DNA of 64,000 bases, taken from contig WAID01000003.1 of assembly GCA_016584495.1 (NCBI GenBank), positions 2,356,001 to 2,420,000 on the forward strand, in the 5' to 3' direction. The notes under the pieces are model-generated. The model worked only from the letters and a program-made list of their open reading frames with translations, was not told the DNA's origin and did no database searches. Both the position numbers and the translations under genes were made by a program. Origin of the DNA: Celoporthe dispersa. Its lineage: Eukaryota > Ascomycota > Sordariomycetes > Diaporthales > Cryphonectriaceae. Positions 22,463-33,615 of this stretch are shown piece by piece (positions within the stretch are counted from its first letter, which is position 1; the number at the start of each line of letters is the position of its first letter).

Positions 22463-23182
22463 TTATAAATTCTGGATCTTAATTGCCCTTTCTGACCCGG
22501 TGATGCACAGTGCCTTTTCGTTGAGCACGTGGTAGGGGTGTAGGTCGGGAGCCTCGCCGAGCTCCTCCTCCACCAGAGCAAGGAGCCTCTCCCTTAGCCT
22601 GAGCTCGCTCGTCATCATCCGACTACTCCATATCATCTTCGGATCCTGGCTCAGCGTGCTCTCGTCGCGGTACAGAACCAGCATCTGCACGTTCTTGAGG
22701 CCTTGTTTCTTGGCCTCGGCCACGTCGCCCACGAGTCTCTTGAGCGTGTCCTGCATGCGCCCCTCGACCAGGTGTGCGAGAAAGGCATCGTACCGGACCT
22801 GTCCTGCTTTCGGATGGCTGCGGTACCGCCCCGTCACCGCGACCCCCATACCACCCGCCAGGCACTGAATCTGCAGTCCCTTGCCGAATTCCTGGGCTTT
22901 CTGAAAGTCATCCCAGACCTCGATCGAGTCGTGGTCCGGGTCGCGGGGCTTGGGCTTCGTGAGCTTGTTGATTGGTGGGCTGCTGAATCTCGTGGGCGAG
23001 AGCAGCGAGGGCCGGAGGATTGATGTTGGGAAGCCCGGAGATTTGGGGAACACGGCTTTTAAGGGCGACCAGCCATTGCCCGAGTAGAGGCCAAGAGCGT
23101 TCTCCTTGGGCCTTTCGAGCTGGTGGATGATGATCGTCCCCTTGAACCGCTGTTGGCGAGCTAATTTTGTCTGGAGAGACAT
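22463..23182 (-). CDS. hypothetical protein, 239 residues, single exon
   Basis: Uninterrupted frame starting MSLQTKLARQQRFKGTIIIH. The second half looks like a folded alpha/beta domain: EVWDDFQKAQEFGKGLQIQC, a glycine stretch LAGGMGVAVTGRYRSHP, amphipathic helices, a strand NVQMLVLYRDEST, and an acidic C-terminal helix LRERLLALVEEELGEAP. The first 70 residues are basic and Ser/Pro-rich, possibly disordered or a targeting segment. There is no signal peptide or membrane segment. The residue balance and absence of low complexity support coding, but I recognise no family and assign no function. Confidence 0.6.
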   Translation of the reverse strand: MSLQTKLARQQRFKGTIIIHQLERPKENALGLYSGNGWSPLKAVFPKSPGFPTSILRPSLLSPTRFSSPPINKLTKPKPRDPDHDSIEVWDDFQKAQEFGKGLQIQCLAGGMGVAVTGRYRSHPKAGQVRYDAFLAHLVEGRMQDTLKRLVGDVAEAKKQGLKNVQMLVLYRDESTLSQDPKMIWSSRMMTSELRLRERLLALVEEELGEAPDLHPYHVLNEKALCITGSERAIKIQNL

Positions 23183-24907
23183 GGATGCGTTGAGTCTGAC
23201 AGCGTGGGAGTCTAGGCGAGGGGGAGGGCGCTTCGCATCCGATGCTAGGATTTAACGTCCTGAGACGCTATTATGATTATCCTGTCTCTCGATGAGGTGT
23301 CCCTGCTGTGACGAAAGTCTCCTCTGCTATCAGCCAGCGAGGACAAGACTTGAGCAATGTGCTGAAGATTAAAGACCCGCCGAAGATTGATCGTCCTGGT
23401 TGGATATTGCTTTAGAATGAGGACCCGGGAAACAGCGCGGCCATGTTCAGAAGTATGCGGTTCAATGGCCTCCTGTCTGCTCTGCACCGTTGAACCGAAT
23501 TAACGTAAGAAATTTGTTATTGTACGTACCTGTAACACAATCAAAATAATTAACTGCTTATTATTAGAAAGACCGTTCAATAAAGAAAGGTCCGGGCTGT
23601 GTTTAATTTGCAAATGTTGGTGATGAGAAAATGAATAAAAAGAGCGCAAGAGGATGAAGAGCAGGCTCACTCATCAATGATTACTTGTGTGGGGGCTGCC
23701 GTGCAGAAATACTTGCCAAGAGGACAGTGAAGCTCAGGACATGGCCTGGGATATGGGGACCTCGTTCGAAACGGCATGCTGCGAATCTGTAGCTGGCGAT
23801 GGGGCAGTTCCGGCGTGCGACCTGTTGGGCGACCGCAGTAAGCCTAACCCATGGCTCGGTGCCTATGACTGAACGAACACCTAATCTTGTGAGCAGAACA
23901 GAAGGTTTTGGAGTCTTACGTATCATTTTTTTTAAAAAAAAAATTAAACTCGGCATTTGGCGTGTCTCTTTCTATCTTTCTTTCTTCTTTGTCTCTTTTT
24001 TTCAGTGGTGTAGGTTCTGGAAGGGGATGGTTTCTCAGTGCACTTGGGCCCGAGGCTGTTGGAGGCTCAGAGCGTAATACCACTCCTACTTCCCAGAGCA
24101 GCGACCACTGAGATGATCTCATGTTATAGAAAAGACCTGCAAGCACCTATAGTATATGCAGGTGCCGCTTATTGATTGGACCAAAATGCCTGCAAGCCCC
24201 TTCAAAGCTCGGGCAAAACTAGGACCAGCCAGTGGCCACCGACACTGAATCTACCTGCCTTGCTAGGGGGGTCGGCCTCATCTACGGCCATCCTGTGTCA
24301 GCCTCTCTAGGCAAAAGATCGACCCTGGCTTCCCATCGATTTCTCGAAGGCATAAGTATCATGAGATCAGGCAACAGTCTAATAACTTCATCATTGCCGG
24401 GTTGCATCGTGTGGGCATGGACCCAGGCTGTCTCCCACGTGCATACCGGCTGGATTCTGTGAGCCCTATCAACGGGAGGACCAGCTTGCAGACGAACAAA
24501 CGATTAATAGACGCGGCTATTGATCAATGCCCGTGCATCAGGTGCCATGATGTAGCAGTATCAATGGGGTTTCGTGGTCATAGCACATCGCAGGGCGTAG
24601 ATGTCCAGTGCATTGACTCCATCCGCCATGTCCTTTGGGTCAGCCAATGCCTTGGCTCCACGTCCCAGATCTCATCCACCACTCGATAGATGATCATCCT
24701 GGACTGCCTCATCCTCCTCTGGATTGTCCGGGCCTTTGCTGCCAAGTCCCAGAAGCACAGCAGTAGATAGGTTCTTTTTCTTTTCTTTTTGGAAAACTGT
24801 TCTTTTTTGATGCCGCCCAGTCTATCTACACACCAACACCGAATTGCTGCTGAATCTGCTTGCGCTTCCCGACATCTTTCATCCACCCGGAAGATCGAAC
24901 ATTTTGT
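23183..24907. other. intergenic 1.7 kb
   Basis: No gene supported. There is an A/T-rich stretch at 23930-23945 and T-rich tracts around 23965-24003 and 24770-24812. The rightmost part is the 3' side of the small mitochondrial protein gene. Confidence 0.45.
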
Positions 24908-25538
24908 CTAGTAGCCGTCCTTGCCCCACTTGTTGTACTTCTCGTGCAGCTCCTAGAGGTTCGTGTTAATAATTGTCCCTCCTCGTAGGCTCACGATCAT
25001 CTGCTAGTCCCTACCTTGGGAAGGCTGACGTTGGGAACGACAACGGTGTTGACGGCGCTGGGGGCGTCCTTGGGCTGGGCCGACCTGTCACCGCCGGGGT
25101 AGTACTGGTACTTGCCCTCACCACCAGTCTCCCAGGGGCTGCCGGCATGGGGAACCTTTTGCTCGGATGTAGATGAGGTCGGTGTACGTCCTGTTCCGCG
25201 TCTTAGTTTTTCTTCCGCATCTCGCCTCACTCCCGGTTTCCCTCCCGTCACCACGTACCAAAGTAGAACCCAGCACCGCCGAGGGCGGCAACCATAACGG
25301 CTCCGAGGATCTAGAGATTCGCCCTATCGTCAGCGCCCGCCCATGATTGTCCGTCTACATCTGCGTCCCAGTGTGGAGAGAGAGAGTCGCTGCGCATGCG
25401 GGCTGGAATTTGACGCACCATAAGCTCGGGGTTGCGCTTGCTCTCCTGCTTCAGAAGATGCTCGGTGCCGCTGGCCTGCTGGGCCTGTAGCCGGCGGACG
25501 CTGGTAGAGAAGGCGCGGGTAGCAATTCTGGATGCCAT
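24908..25538 (-). CDS. small mitochondrial single-pass membrane protein
   Basis: Exons 25419-25538, 25259-25310, 25015-25190 and 24908-24952 join in frame to 130 residues. The N terminus MASRIATRAFSTSVRRLQ is a textbook mitochondrial presequence. After KRNPELM comes one membrane segment, ILGAVMVAALGGAGFYFG, then a soluble tail TPTSSTSEQKVPHAG with NTVVVPNVSLPKELHEKYNK and WGKDGY at the end. I remember this architecture as a conserved but poorly described protein of filamentous ascomycetes. An accessory subunit of a respiratory complex is possible but not shown. All four exons are delimited by good splice sites and no frame correction is needed. Confidence 0.75.
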
Positions 25539-26992
25539 GGCTGCTGTCTGAGAGTCGCGACTTTTGCTCGTGGGCAGGGAGGGATGGGTTCGTCTTGGCT
25601 GGCACGATGTTGTCGTTGGAGACGTCAGGATGGATTGCAGCTGGTGGTGTCTCGTACGATTCCACCCGCGGTGGAGCTCTAAGGCGACCGGAATGACATA
25701 ATGATGCTGTGATTGGCTGCTGGCCGGCAGAGCTTCTCATTGGTCAATGCCTCCACGACGGCTTAGCACAGTGCCTGGCTTGGTACATGGAGCGAAAACA
25801 GCCGGCAGACAGCCGAAGCGAGTCGGCGGACAGCTGCTAGGCCTCTCTCTCATTTGCGGCCGCATGAAGACCCCATCGCCCCCATTCCTATTATGGTACC
25901 CCCCTCCCCCCTCTTCATGAGCGAAGGCAGCCACAATCTCTCTGCTAGTAGTGCAGTACAGTACGGAGTACCAAGTAGGCATCCGCGGCCTGAGCGGCGT
26001 GCCTCAATCTGCAAGGGGCTGGAATTTTATGATGTGATTCGACACCCACCCTTGCACCTACCTTCTGAGACTCGAGTCACTCGACCGTTTCGTTTCAGGA
26101 CACAATCGATCACTCTTGAAGGAACGTCTCCCACTCTCAACGATATCACCTGCCAGGTGCGTCGCAAGCGCCCGTGATCGATCGAACGGCATATCTCGAA
26201 TCTCCCGTATGGACCCATCTCAACGCCCTGACGACCAGTCGCCTGCACACGGAGAGTAACGTACCCTGTGCAAGCCGGGTGGGACAACGGGGCGACCAAC
26301 CAGCCAGCCTTGTTGAAAGGAAAGGATCCGGATCCAATACCGCAATACGCGAGGGAGCCCGAAAAGAGCAGTTCGTCCAGCGCGCTGTCCGTGCGGACCT
26401 GATTATCTCTGAATCATTTGACGTGAACTGTCATCGCCGTCACCCTCTCTTTCTCCTTTTCTTCTTTTCCCCCTTCTTTCGCCGCCGCCGCCGCCATCAT
26501 AGTCCTACCTCACGTCACTCCTTTGACCATCTGCGCCTCGTTGCGCTGCCACTCCTTTTAAACAACATAATCGTATTCTACTTCTTTTCATCGGGCTACC
26601 TCAGGAGCCTTTTCTTCCCTCTTTTCTCTTCCCTTTTTAATTTCCCTCTTCGGGCGCCGAAGTTGCATACCTAATTCATACTGCCCGCGCAAACTTCTTT
26701 CCTTAGAGTCAAAGCACGGTACAACGTCGCAATCTCCCACCAACACGATCCGGGAAGTGCCCTGTACCAGGAGAAACCTTCAGAAAGTCTAGCACGAGAC
26801 ACACTTCGAATCCTTCCATTTCTCCCGAGTCCAATCTTGATACCCCGCTACAATCCTCGATCGCCTCGTCGGCCTGCACAGGAACATGAAATTCTAGCCC
26901 GACAATCCCACGAGACAAGACGACCTGACGTACCCGCGAACCGGCCTTTTCTTACAGGCCTCGAGCGCGCGAACCAAGATTGGAACGGCGAC
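25539..26992. promoter_or_regulatory. divergent region and long 5' leader of ERF2
   Basis: It separates the small mitochondrial gene from ERF2. The part from about 26440 to 26670 is strongly pyrimidine-rich (CTTTTC and CGCCGC stretches), common in fungal promoters and 5' leaders. The frame of ERF2 stays open upstream to 26837, but I place the start at 26993. No separate gene seen. Confidence 0.45.
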
Positions 26993-29057
26993 ATGGCATC
27001 TCAGGAGGGCTCGAGATCAAATACCCCAGCTGGCGGCACAGGTAGCGACGACGATGCCGCTCCCCAGTATCCCGGCAGGACCATTGGCGGAGGTCCGCCG
27101 AGTATCATATCATCGCGGATGACGGATATCGGAACAGAGGACGGCAGAGAAGGCGAGGCGCAAAATGCAAATAGGCAGAGCCAGGGGCCATCGCAGACGG
27201 GCACGGTCAGGTCGGCAATCTCCTCACAGAGAACTCCGGCAGCTTGGCCGCAACCTATGCCGCTCCGCCGAGGGCTGTCTGGGAAGGGCAAGAGAAGCAG
27301 CGTCGCTGGAAGTGTCGGGGGAAGTTCAACCGCAACCGGGGGTCGGCCTGCCAGCTCGGCCAGCCGGAGCCATGTCCCATCTGTCCAGTCGTCTGCCTTC
27401 TTCCGGCCGATGAGCTCCCAAAAGCTCCAGGCGCAGCGAGGCGCAACGCGACCGTCAACTATGAGCAGACATGTGGAAGTCATTGCCAGTGGCGACGAGG
27501 AGTCCCCGTCGAGCCCCGAGTTCGGCGCCAACGTTGTGCGCCATAGCATCACATCAAACACAGCGTCAGGGCGATTAGTCACGGATGAATCCCCGCCTTC
27601 CCGTGGCACCGAGATGACCGGCCATGGAACCTACGACCACACCGCAAACACCAGGGACAGCGTGACCGACAGCGTCCGGCCTCTGCGAAAGAAGACGGCA
27701 GAAGAGAAGGGTCTGCAGATCGCGACGGATAGGCCATTCGACAAGAAGGCCCAGCCATCACCCCTGACGGCTCAGTCTATCCGGTCGAGCTTCATGATGA
27801 GGAACGGCGCCGGCTCGCATGCATCCAACCGTGACAGAGAAGGGGCCGAGAAGCTTGGGTCTGCGGACTCGTCTCCCCAGTACCAAGGCCATGAGCCCCA
27901 CGAACGGCTGCCCGCGACAGAGGCCCCGCAGCCTGTAAGGCGTGAGGTCAGCCGCAACTGGGAATATTTCACAGGAAACACCGTCTTCTGTTTGGGAGGC
28001 AGGTTCCAGAACACCAGGTCTCGGCCAGTCAACATTGCGACCGGTACCCTTCTTGTCCTCCCTTGTATACTATTCTTCGTCTTTTCTGCTCGCGACCTTT
28101 GGTACGAGGTCTCTCCGGCGGTACCCATCATCTTTGCCTACATCACTTTTCTTTGCGTGTCTTCTTTTTTCCACGCCTCCGTCACCGATCCTGGTGTAGG
28201 TTCTCTCTTACTTATCTCTCTTTATCCCGTGATCTCTTCACGCCTGCTGACACTGACTCTACTAGATCCTACCGCGAAACCTACATCAGAACCCCCCGCC
28301 TGATGCTGACGAGGATCCGCTGAGACTGGCGCCGCCAAGCACAGACTGGATCCTAATAAAGTCAGCAGAGTCCTCAACGGCAGCCATGGAAGTACCCACC
28401 AAGTACTGCAAGACATGCCAGATCTGGAGGCTCCCACGAACGCACCACTGCCGCATGTGCGATAACTGTGTCGAAACGTCGGACCACCACTGCGTGTGGC
28501 TGAACAACTGCGTGGGCCGACGCAACTATCGTTACTTCTTCGCCTTCGTGTCCTCCGCCACACTGCTCGCTCTTTTCCTCGTCGGCGCCTCTCTGGCGCA
28601 GATCTTGGTGTACATGAACCGCGAGAAAGTCACGTTCGCACGTGCTATCAGCCATGACGCTGTGCCTTTCGCGATGGTCATCTACGGGGTCATCGGCTCC
28701 CTCTATCCTGCCGCGCTTACGGGCTATCACGTCTACCTGATGGCCCGGGGCGAGACGACGCGCGAGTTCCTGAACTCGCACAAGTTTCTGAAGAAGGATC
28801 GGTTTAGGACCTTCACGCAGGGCCGCTGGTACAAGAACTGGACCGTTGTGCTGTGCCGTCCGCGCCCCCCGACGTACTACAATTTCAAGAGGCAGTATCA
28901 TGCAGGCGACCAGCGCCTCGCGGCGCTGAAGATGAAGGAAAGGAGAAGGAATGCGAAGATGAAGAAGCAAGAGGAGGACGTCGAGCTGGCCAGCATACCG
29001 CAGAAGGGCTTCCAGGGCCCGACAGCGCTAAGGGGCTCATCTCCCAAGGCGGTATGA
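26993..29057 (+). CDS. ERF2: DHHC palmitoyltransferase, Erf2 type
   Basis: Endoplasmic reticulum enzyme that attaches palmitate to cysteines, in yeast acting on Ras with Erf4. Exons 26993-28195 and 28266-29057 give 664 residues. A disordered Ser/Pro-rich N-terminal half of about 320 residues is followed by NTVFCLGGRFQNTRSRPVNI, two membrane segments (LLVLPCILFFVFSAR and a second near FAYITFLCVSSFF), and the cysteine-rich domain KYCKTCQIWRLPRTHHCRMC, then TSDHHCVWLNNCVGRRNY with the catalytic DHHC. Two more membrane segments follow. The splice restores SVTDPGILPRNLH, the DPG motif found before the DHHC domain. The C-terminal tail is basic then acidic. I chose ATG 26993 because MASQEGS starts a typical disordered tail; an in-frame ATG at 26837 would add 52 residues. 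Confidence 0.93.
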
Positions 29058-30627
29058 CCCCGTTCCCCTCTGCTACACCGTTCTGGACCCCCCACCACAC
29101 CCATATTTTCTTGCTGTCCCTTTCTTCTTGTGTATACTCGACTGCTCTTCATCAGCGTGCCATAGCGAGACGGTTCCTTTGGAGGAGCGAGGAGAGAGAG
29201 AAGCGGCTCGCTTTTGGATATATCCAGGTCTCCGTAATGTGTTGGCGCCTATACCCAGGACCTTACGCCACTAGACAGACTGTTTATTTCAGCGTTTTAC
29301 ATAGAGCTAGCGAGACCGGGAATGTCAATGTCTAATGTTCTACGATGACTGAAGCCCGGCTCTTGATTTACGTGACAACTGAGCAGAGTAATGCAACCAG
29401 AGCGAGTGAGGTTGGCAAGCCTGAAACAGCTGACCTCTGGCATCGGCGATATCACAGGCTCGTAAGGTTCATCCGCAGCTGCATCTCCTCTGAGACCCTA
29501 GAGTGTTCCGAGTCGTAGGCCCAACCACACACCTCAATCCTCCACAGCCCACTTGTGAGTCACAGGTTTGTTCAGATCTTGCCCAAGACACCAGGCAGGA
29601 TTTTCTCGCCGAGACGTCTTCAGAGAGTGTGCCTGGCATCTCACGAGATACCACAAACACCCTCCTCCCCTTGCAGCCAGCCTGCATCGGATTAGGTACG
29701 CGGTAGTGCATGACGGCTTTACCAGGGACTTTGTACTATCACGCATGCTACAGTAGCCTTGAGCAGCTAAGTTGGGCGAACCCCCCTCCCCATGTCAGTG
29801 TGGGCAGGTGGGGCAGAGGCTGCCGGTGAAACCAATCAGGTGCCGGCAGGCCCCCAAAATCATAATGCAGCCACGGCAAACTGATCTGAATGACGGCTGT
29901 TTCCCCCAGCATCAACAACTGACTGACTGCATTGCACTGCCTCTTGCCTCAGGACCCGCAATCCTGCAAATCTTCCCTTCCAACCTCATTCAGCCTTCTC
30001 CCAGGAGGCACTCCCCTGACCGAGTTAGCTATCTTGACGTGTGTGCGCTTCAACGCCTGTTCAGATCGGACGCGAGACGAAACACGATACAAGCACAGGT
30101 AGATGGGCAGCTGAGGGACGCCAAACGACGCCGTCTTTTTACCACGTTCCTTTGTATCCGGCAAGCCAAAAAGCTGGGGCCAAGACGCGCAACGAGGCTA
30201 GGACACACAAGACAGGCTGGACTGCCCCCCAGCCCCGACAATCCCGTCACCAACCTCCACAGCGCGACGACCGTTTGAGCTCTTACCGCGTATCTCTGAC
30301 AAGTCTCTGCCCGTCTGTCGACTTTCTCTGCCCGTCAAGAGTCAGACCGGTTAGGAGAGCCGCAGGACGGACGTTATCTGCGCTAATCCAGGTACGTGCA
30401 TGGAACGCCGTCAGTCACTCGTTCACTCGCTGCGACGAGGGGTTCCAAAAATGGAGCCAGCCATTTCTCGCTCGCAGAGCAACGCCCCGCTAGGCGACCT
30501 AAATATTACGAACCCGCACTCATTGTTTTCGCACTCAGGCAAACGATCTGACCTCTCTACATCAAACCCTTCCCACCCAACCTTCCATACACCACATAGC
30601 ATCGTCCTTCCGAATCATCCTCCCATC
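29058..30627. other. intergenic 1.6 kb upstream of KAP95
   Basis: No gene supported; the open frames at 29772-30278 and 30041-30493 overlap in different frames and carry no family motif. It holds the end of ERF2 and the promoter and leader of KAP95. Confidence 0.45.
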
Positions 30628-33615
30628 ATGGCGGACGGTGCACCCGATATCAGCACTGTCCTGACGAATTCGCTCAGTCCTGGTCAGTACCTTCCTCCCC
30701 TCGAAAGCCTTCTCTGGCCCACGGCCCTCCCGGCCGCCCAGCTTGGAGACCCAGTCGCGTCACGATGCCGCCCTAGGGAAAAGAAAAAGCCTGCTGACAG
30801 CCGTCCAGATGCGAACCTTCGAAATGCTGCCGAGCAGCAGCTTACCCAGGCCGCCGACAACAACTTCGTGAGTCCTCGTCCTCATCTCCTCTTGCTCTTG
30901 CCACCCTCCCACCTCCCCCCCTTCCCCGCGGAGAAAACAGTGACTACGGCTGGCTAACCATACATGGTCCTCTCTACCCAGTCCTTGTACCTCGCGACCC
31001 TCGTACAAGCCCTCGCAGACGAGAACGGCGAGGGTCACATCCGAGCCGCCGCCGGTATTGCCCTGAAGAACGCGTTCACTGCTCGAGAATACGCACGGCA
31101 GGCAGCACTGCAGCAAAAATGGCTCCAGCAGACAGACGAACCGACGAAGACCCGAGTCAAGGAGTTAGCCCTCCAGACTCTCGCCTCAAGTAACACACAG
31201 GCTGGCCAGGCGACGGCCCAGGTCGTCGCCTCCATTGCAGCCATCGAGCTGCCCCGCAATCAGTGGCAGGATCTGATGGCCTCGCTTGTCCGCAACGTGT
31301 CCGAGGGCAGCCCACACCAGAAGCAGTCATCTCTGACCACGATCGGTTTCATCTGTGAGAGCCCGGATCAGGAACTGCGGGCCAGCCTGGTCGGCCACTC
31401 GAATGCCATCCTCACGGCCGTGGTTCAGGGTGCCCGAAAGGAGGAGACGAACCTTGAGGTTCGTCTGGCCGCCATAACGGCCCTAGGCGACTCCCTCGAA
31501 TTTGTTGAGAACAACTTCAAGCACGAGGGCGAGCGCAACTACATCATGCAGGTCGTGTGCGAGGCTACCCAGGCCGACGACCCACGGATACAGCAGGGCG
31601 CCTTCGGCTGTCTGAACAGGATCATGGGTCTCTACTACGAGAAGATGCGCTTCTACATGGAGAAGGCCCTGTTTGGCCTGACCATCCTGGGCATGAAGAG
31701 CCAGGATGAGGATGTTGCCAAGCTGGCTGTCGAGTTCTGGAGCACTGTCTGCGAGGAGGAGATCGCGACTGAGGATGAGAACGCACAGGTACGTTCGGCT
31801 GCCTGCCACATTGGACATGCCTCAAGGCTAACACGTCTCGATAGGTCGATAGCTCGGATCAGATGCGGCCGTTCTACAACTTCGCGCGCGTCGCGACGAA
31901 CGAGGTCGTGCCAGTCCTGTTGACCCTCCCTGACCAAGCAGGACGAGGACGCCGCCGACGACGAGTACAACATCTCCCGCGCTGCCTACCAGTGCCTGCA
32001 GCTCTATGCACAGGCTGTCCAGGCCACGATCATTCCTCCCGTCATCCAGTTCGTCGAGACCAACTTGCGATCTGAGGACTGGCACCACCGGGACGCGGCG
32101 GTCTCTGCCTTTGGCGCCATCATGGAGGGACCTGACGAGAAGGTGCTCGAGCCCATAGTGAAGTCGGCCCTGCAGATCCTTATCCAGATGATGGAGGACC
32201 AGTCTGTCCACGTTCGGGACTCGACGGCCTATGCTCTTGGTCGCATCACGGATGGATGCTCAGACGCCATCGACCCCGCCACACACCTCGAGCCTCTGAT
32301 CCGATCCCTCTTCTCCGGTCTCCAGACCAACCCCAAGATGGGTCCCTCCTGCTGCTGGGCACTCATGAACCTTGCCGAGCGTTTTGCCGGCGAGCCTGGC
32401 ACGCAGACCAATGCTCTCACTCCTCACTTCAACGACAGCATCCAGTCCCTTCTCACTGTCACGGCGCGGCCCGACTGTGATAACGTGGTCCGCACTGCAG
32501 CTTACGAGGTCCTGAACACATTTGTCACCAATGCTGCCCAGGACTCTGCCCAGTCGGTCGCCCAGCTCTCGAGCGTCATTCTCGAGCGTCTTGAGAACAC
32601 CGTTCCCATGCAGAGCCAAGTCGTCAGCGTGGAGGACAGGATCACCCTCGAGGACATGCAGACGAGTCTCTGCTCTGCCCTCCAGGCCATCATTTCTCGC
32701 CTGGACAAGGAGATCGTGCCTCAGGGCGACCGCATCATGCAGATCCTCCTTCAGCTGCTGAGCTCAGCTGGTGCCAAGTCCAGCGTTCCCGAGGCCGCCT
32801 TTGCCGCCATCAGCTCGCTTGCCAACGCCATGGAGGAAGAATTCGTCAAGTACATGGAGGCATTCCTGCCCTTCCTCCACAACGCGCTCGGCAACCAGGA
32901 AGAGCCCGGACTGTGCTCCATGGCTATCGGCCTCGTGAGCGACATTACCCGATCGCTCGGAGAGCAGAGCGCGCCCTGGTGCGATGGCTTCATGAACTAC
33001 CTGCTGAACAACCTGAGATCCACGACCCTGTCCAACCAGTTCAAGCCTGCCATCCTGCAGTGCTTTGGTGATATTGCCACAGCCATCAGCGGCCACTTTG
33101 AGAAGTACCTGTCTGTCGTCGCGCAGGTTCTTCAGCAAGCAGCCACTGTGACCGCCAGCCCTGACGCAGCCTTTGAGATGTATGACTATGTCGTCTCACT
33201 CCGGGAGGGTATAATGGATGCTTGGGGCGGCATCATTGGCGCTATGAAGGCCAGCGAGAAGAGTGAGTCTCTGCACCTAACCTCCTCCACAGAGACTGAT
33301 GCTAACCGTGCCCTTGCAGCCCAAATACTCCACCAATACGTGCAGTCCATCTTCCAGCTGCTCAGCGTCATCGCCAACGACATGAACCGCACCGAGTCCC
33401 TGATGCGGGCCTCCATGGGAGTCATCGGCGACCTCGCGGAGGCATACCCCGACGGACAGCTCGTTGAGGCTTTCCGGCAGGACTGGGTCACCGCTATGAT
33501 CAAGGACACCCGATCCAACCGCGATTTCGGGCCTCGGACCATCGAGACGGCCCGCTGGGCACGCGAGCAGGTTAAGCGACAGCTCGGCGGCAGCGCCAAC
33601 CTCATGACGACCTGA
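30628..33615 (+). CDS. KAP95: importin subunit beta-1 (karyopherin Kap95), one-base frameshift
   Basis: Nuclear import receptor that binds importin alpha, cargo, nucleoporins and Ran-GTP. It consists of HEAT repeats. Exons 30628-30682, 30809-30867, 30982-31788, 31845-33262 and 33320-33615 join to 877 residues once one surplus C is removed at 31928-31930. Before it the frame reads RPFYNFARVATNEVVPVLLT, after it LLTKQDEDAADDEYNISRAA, the acidic loop that contacts Ran and importin alpha. Other family stretches are GHIRAAAGIALKNAF, DSTAYALGRITD, MGPSCCWALMNLAE and ALGNQEEPGLCSMAIGLVSD. The gene is essential in yeast, so a real frameshift in a haploid fungus would be hard to tolerate; an assembly error is more likely. 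The last intron (33263-33319) is 57 bases with no stop, so its retention would add 19 residues. Confidence 0.95.

Noticed and set aside
26837..26992. Upstream in-frame start for ERF2
   Set aside because: The extra 52 residues are Arg/Pro-rich with no similarity to the family that I can recall; ATG 26993 starts a typical disordered tail. It cannot be fully excluded.
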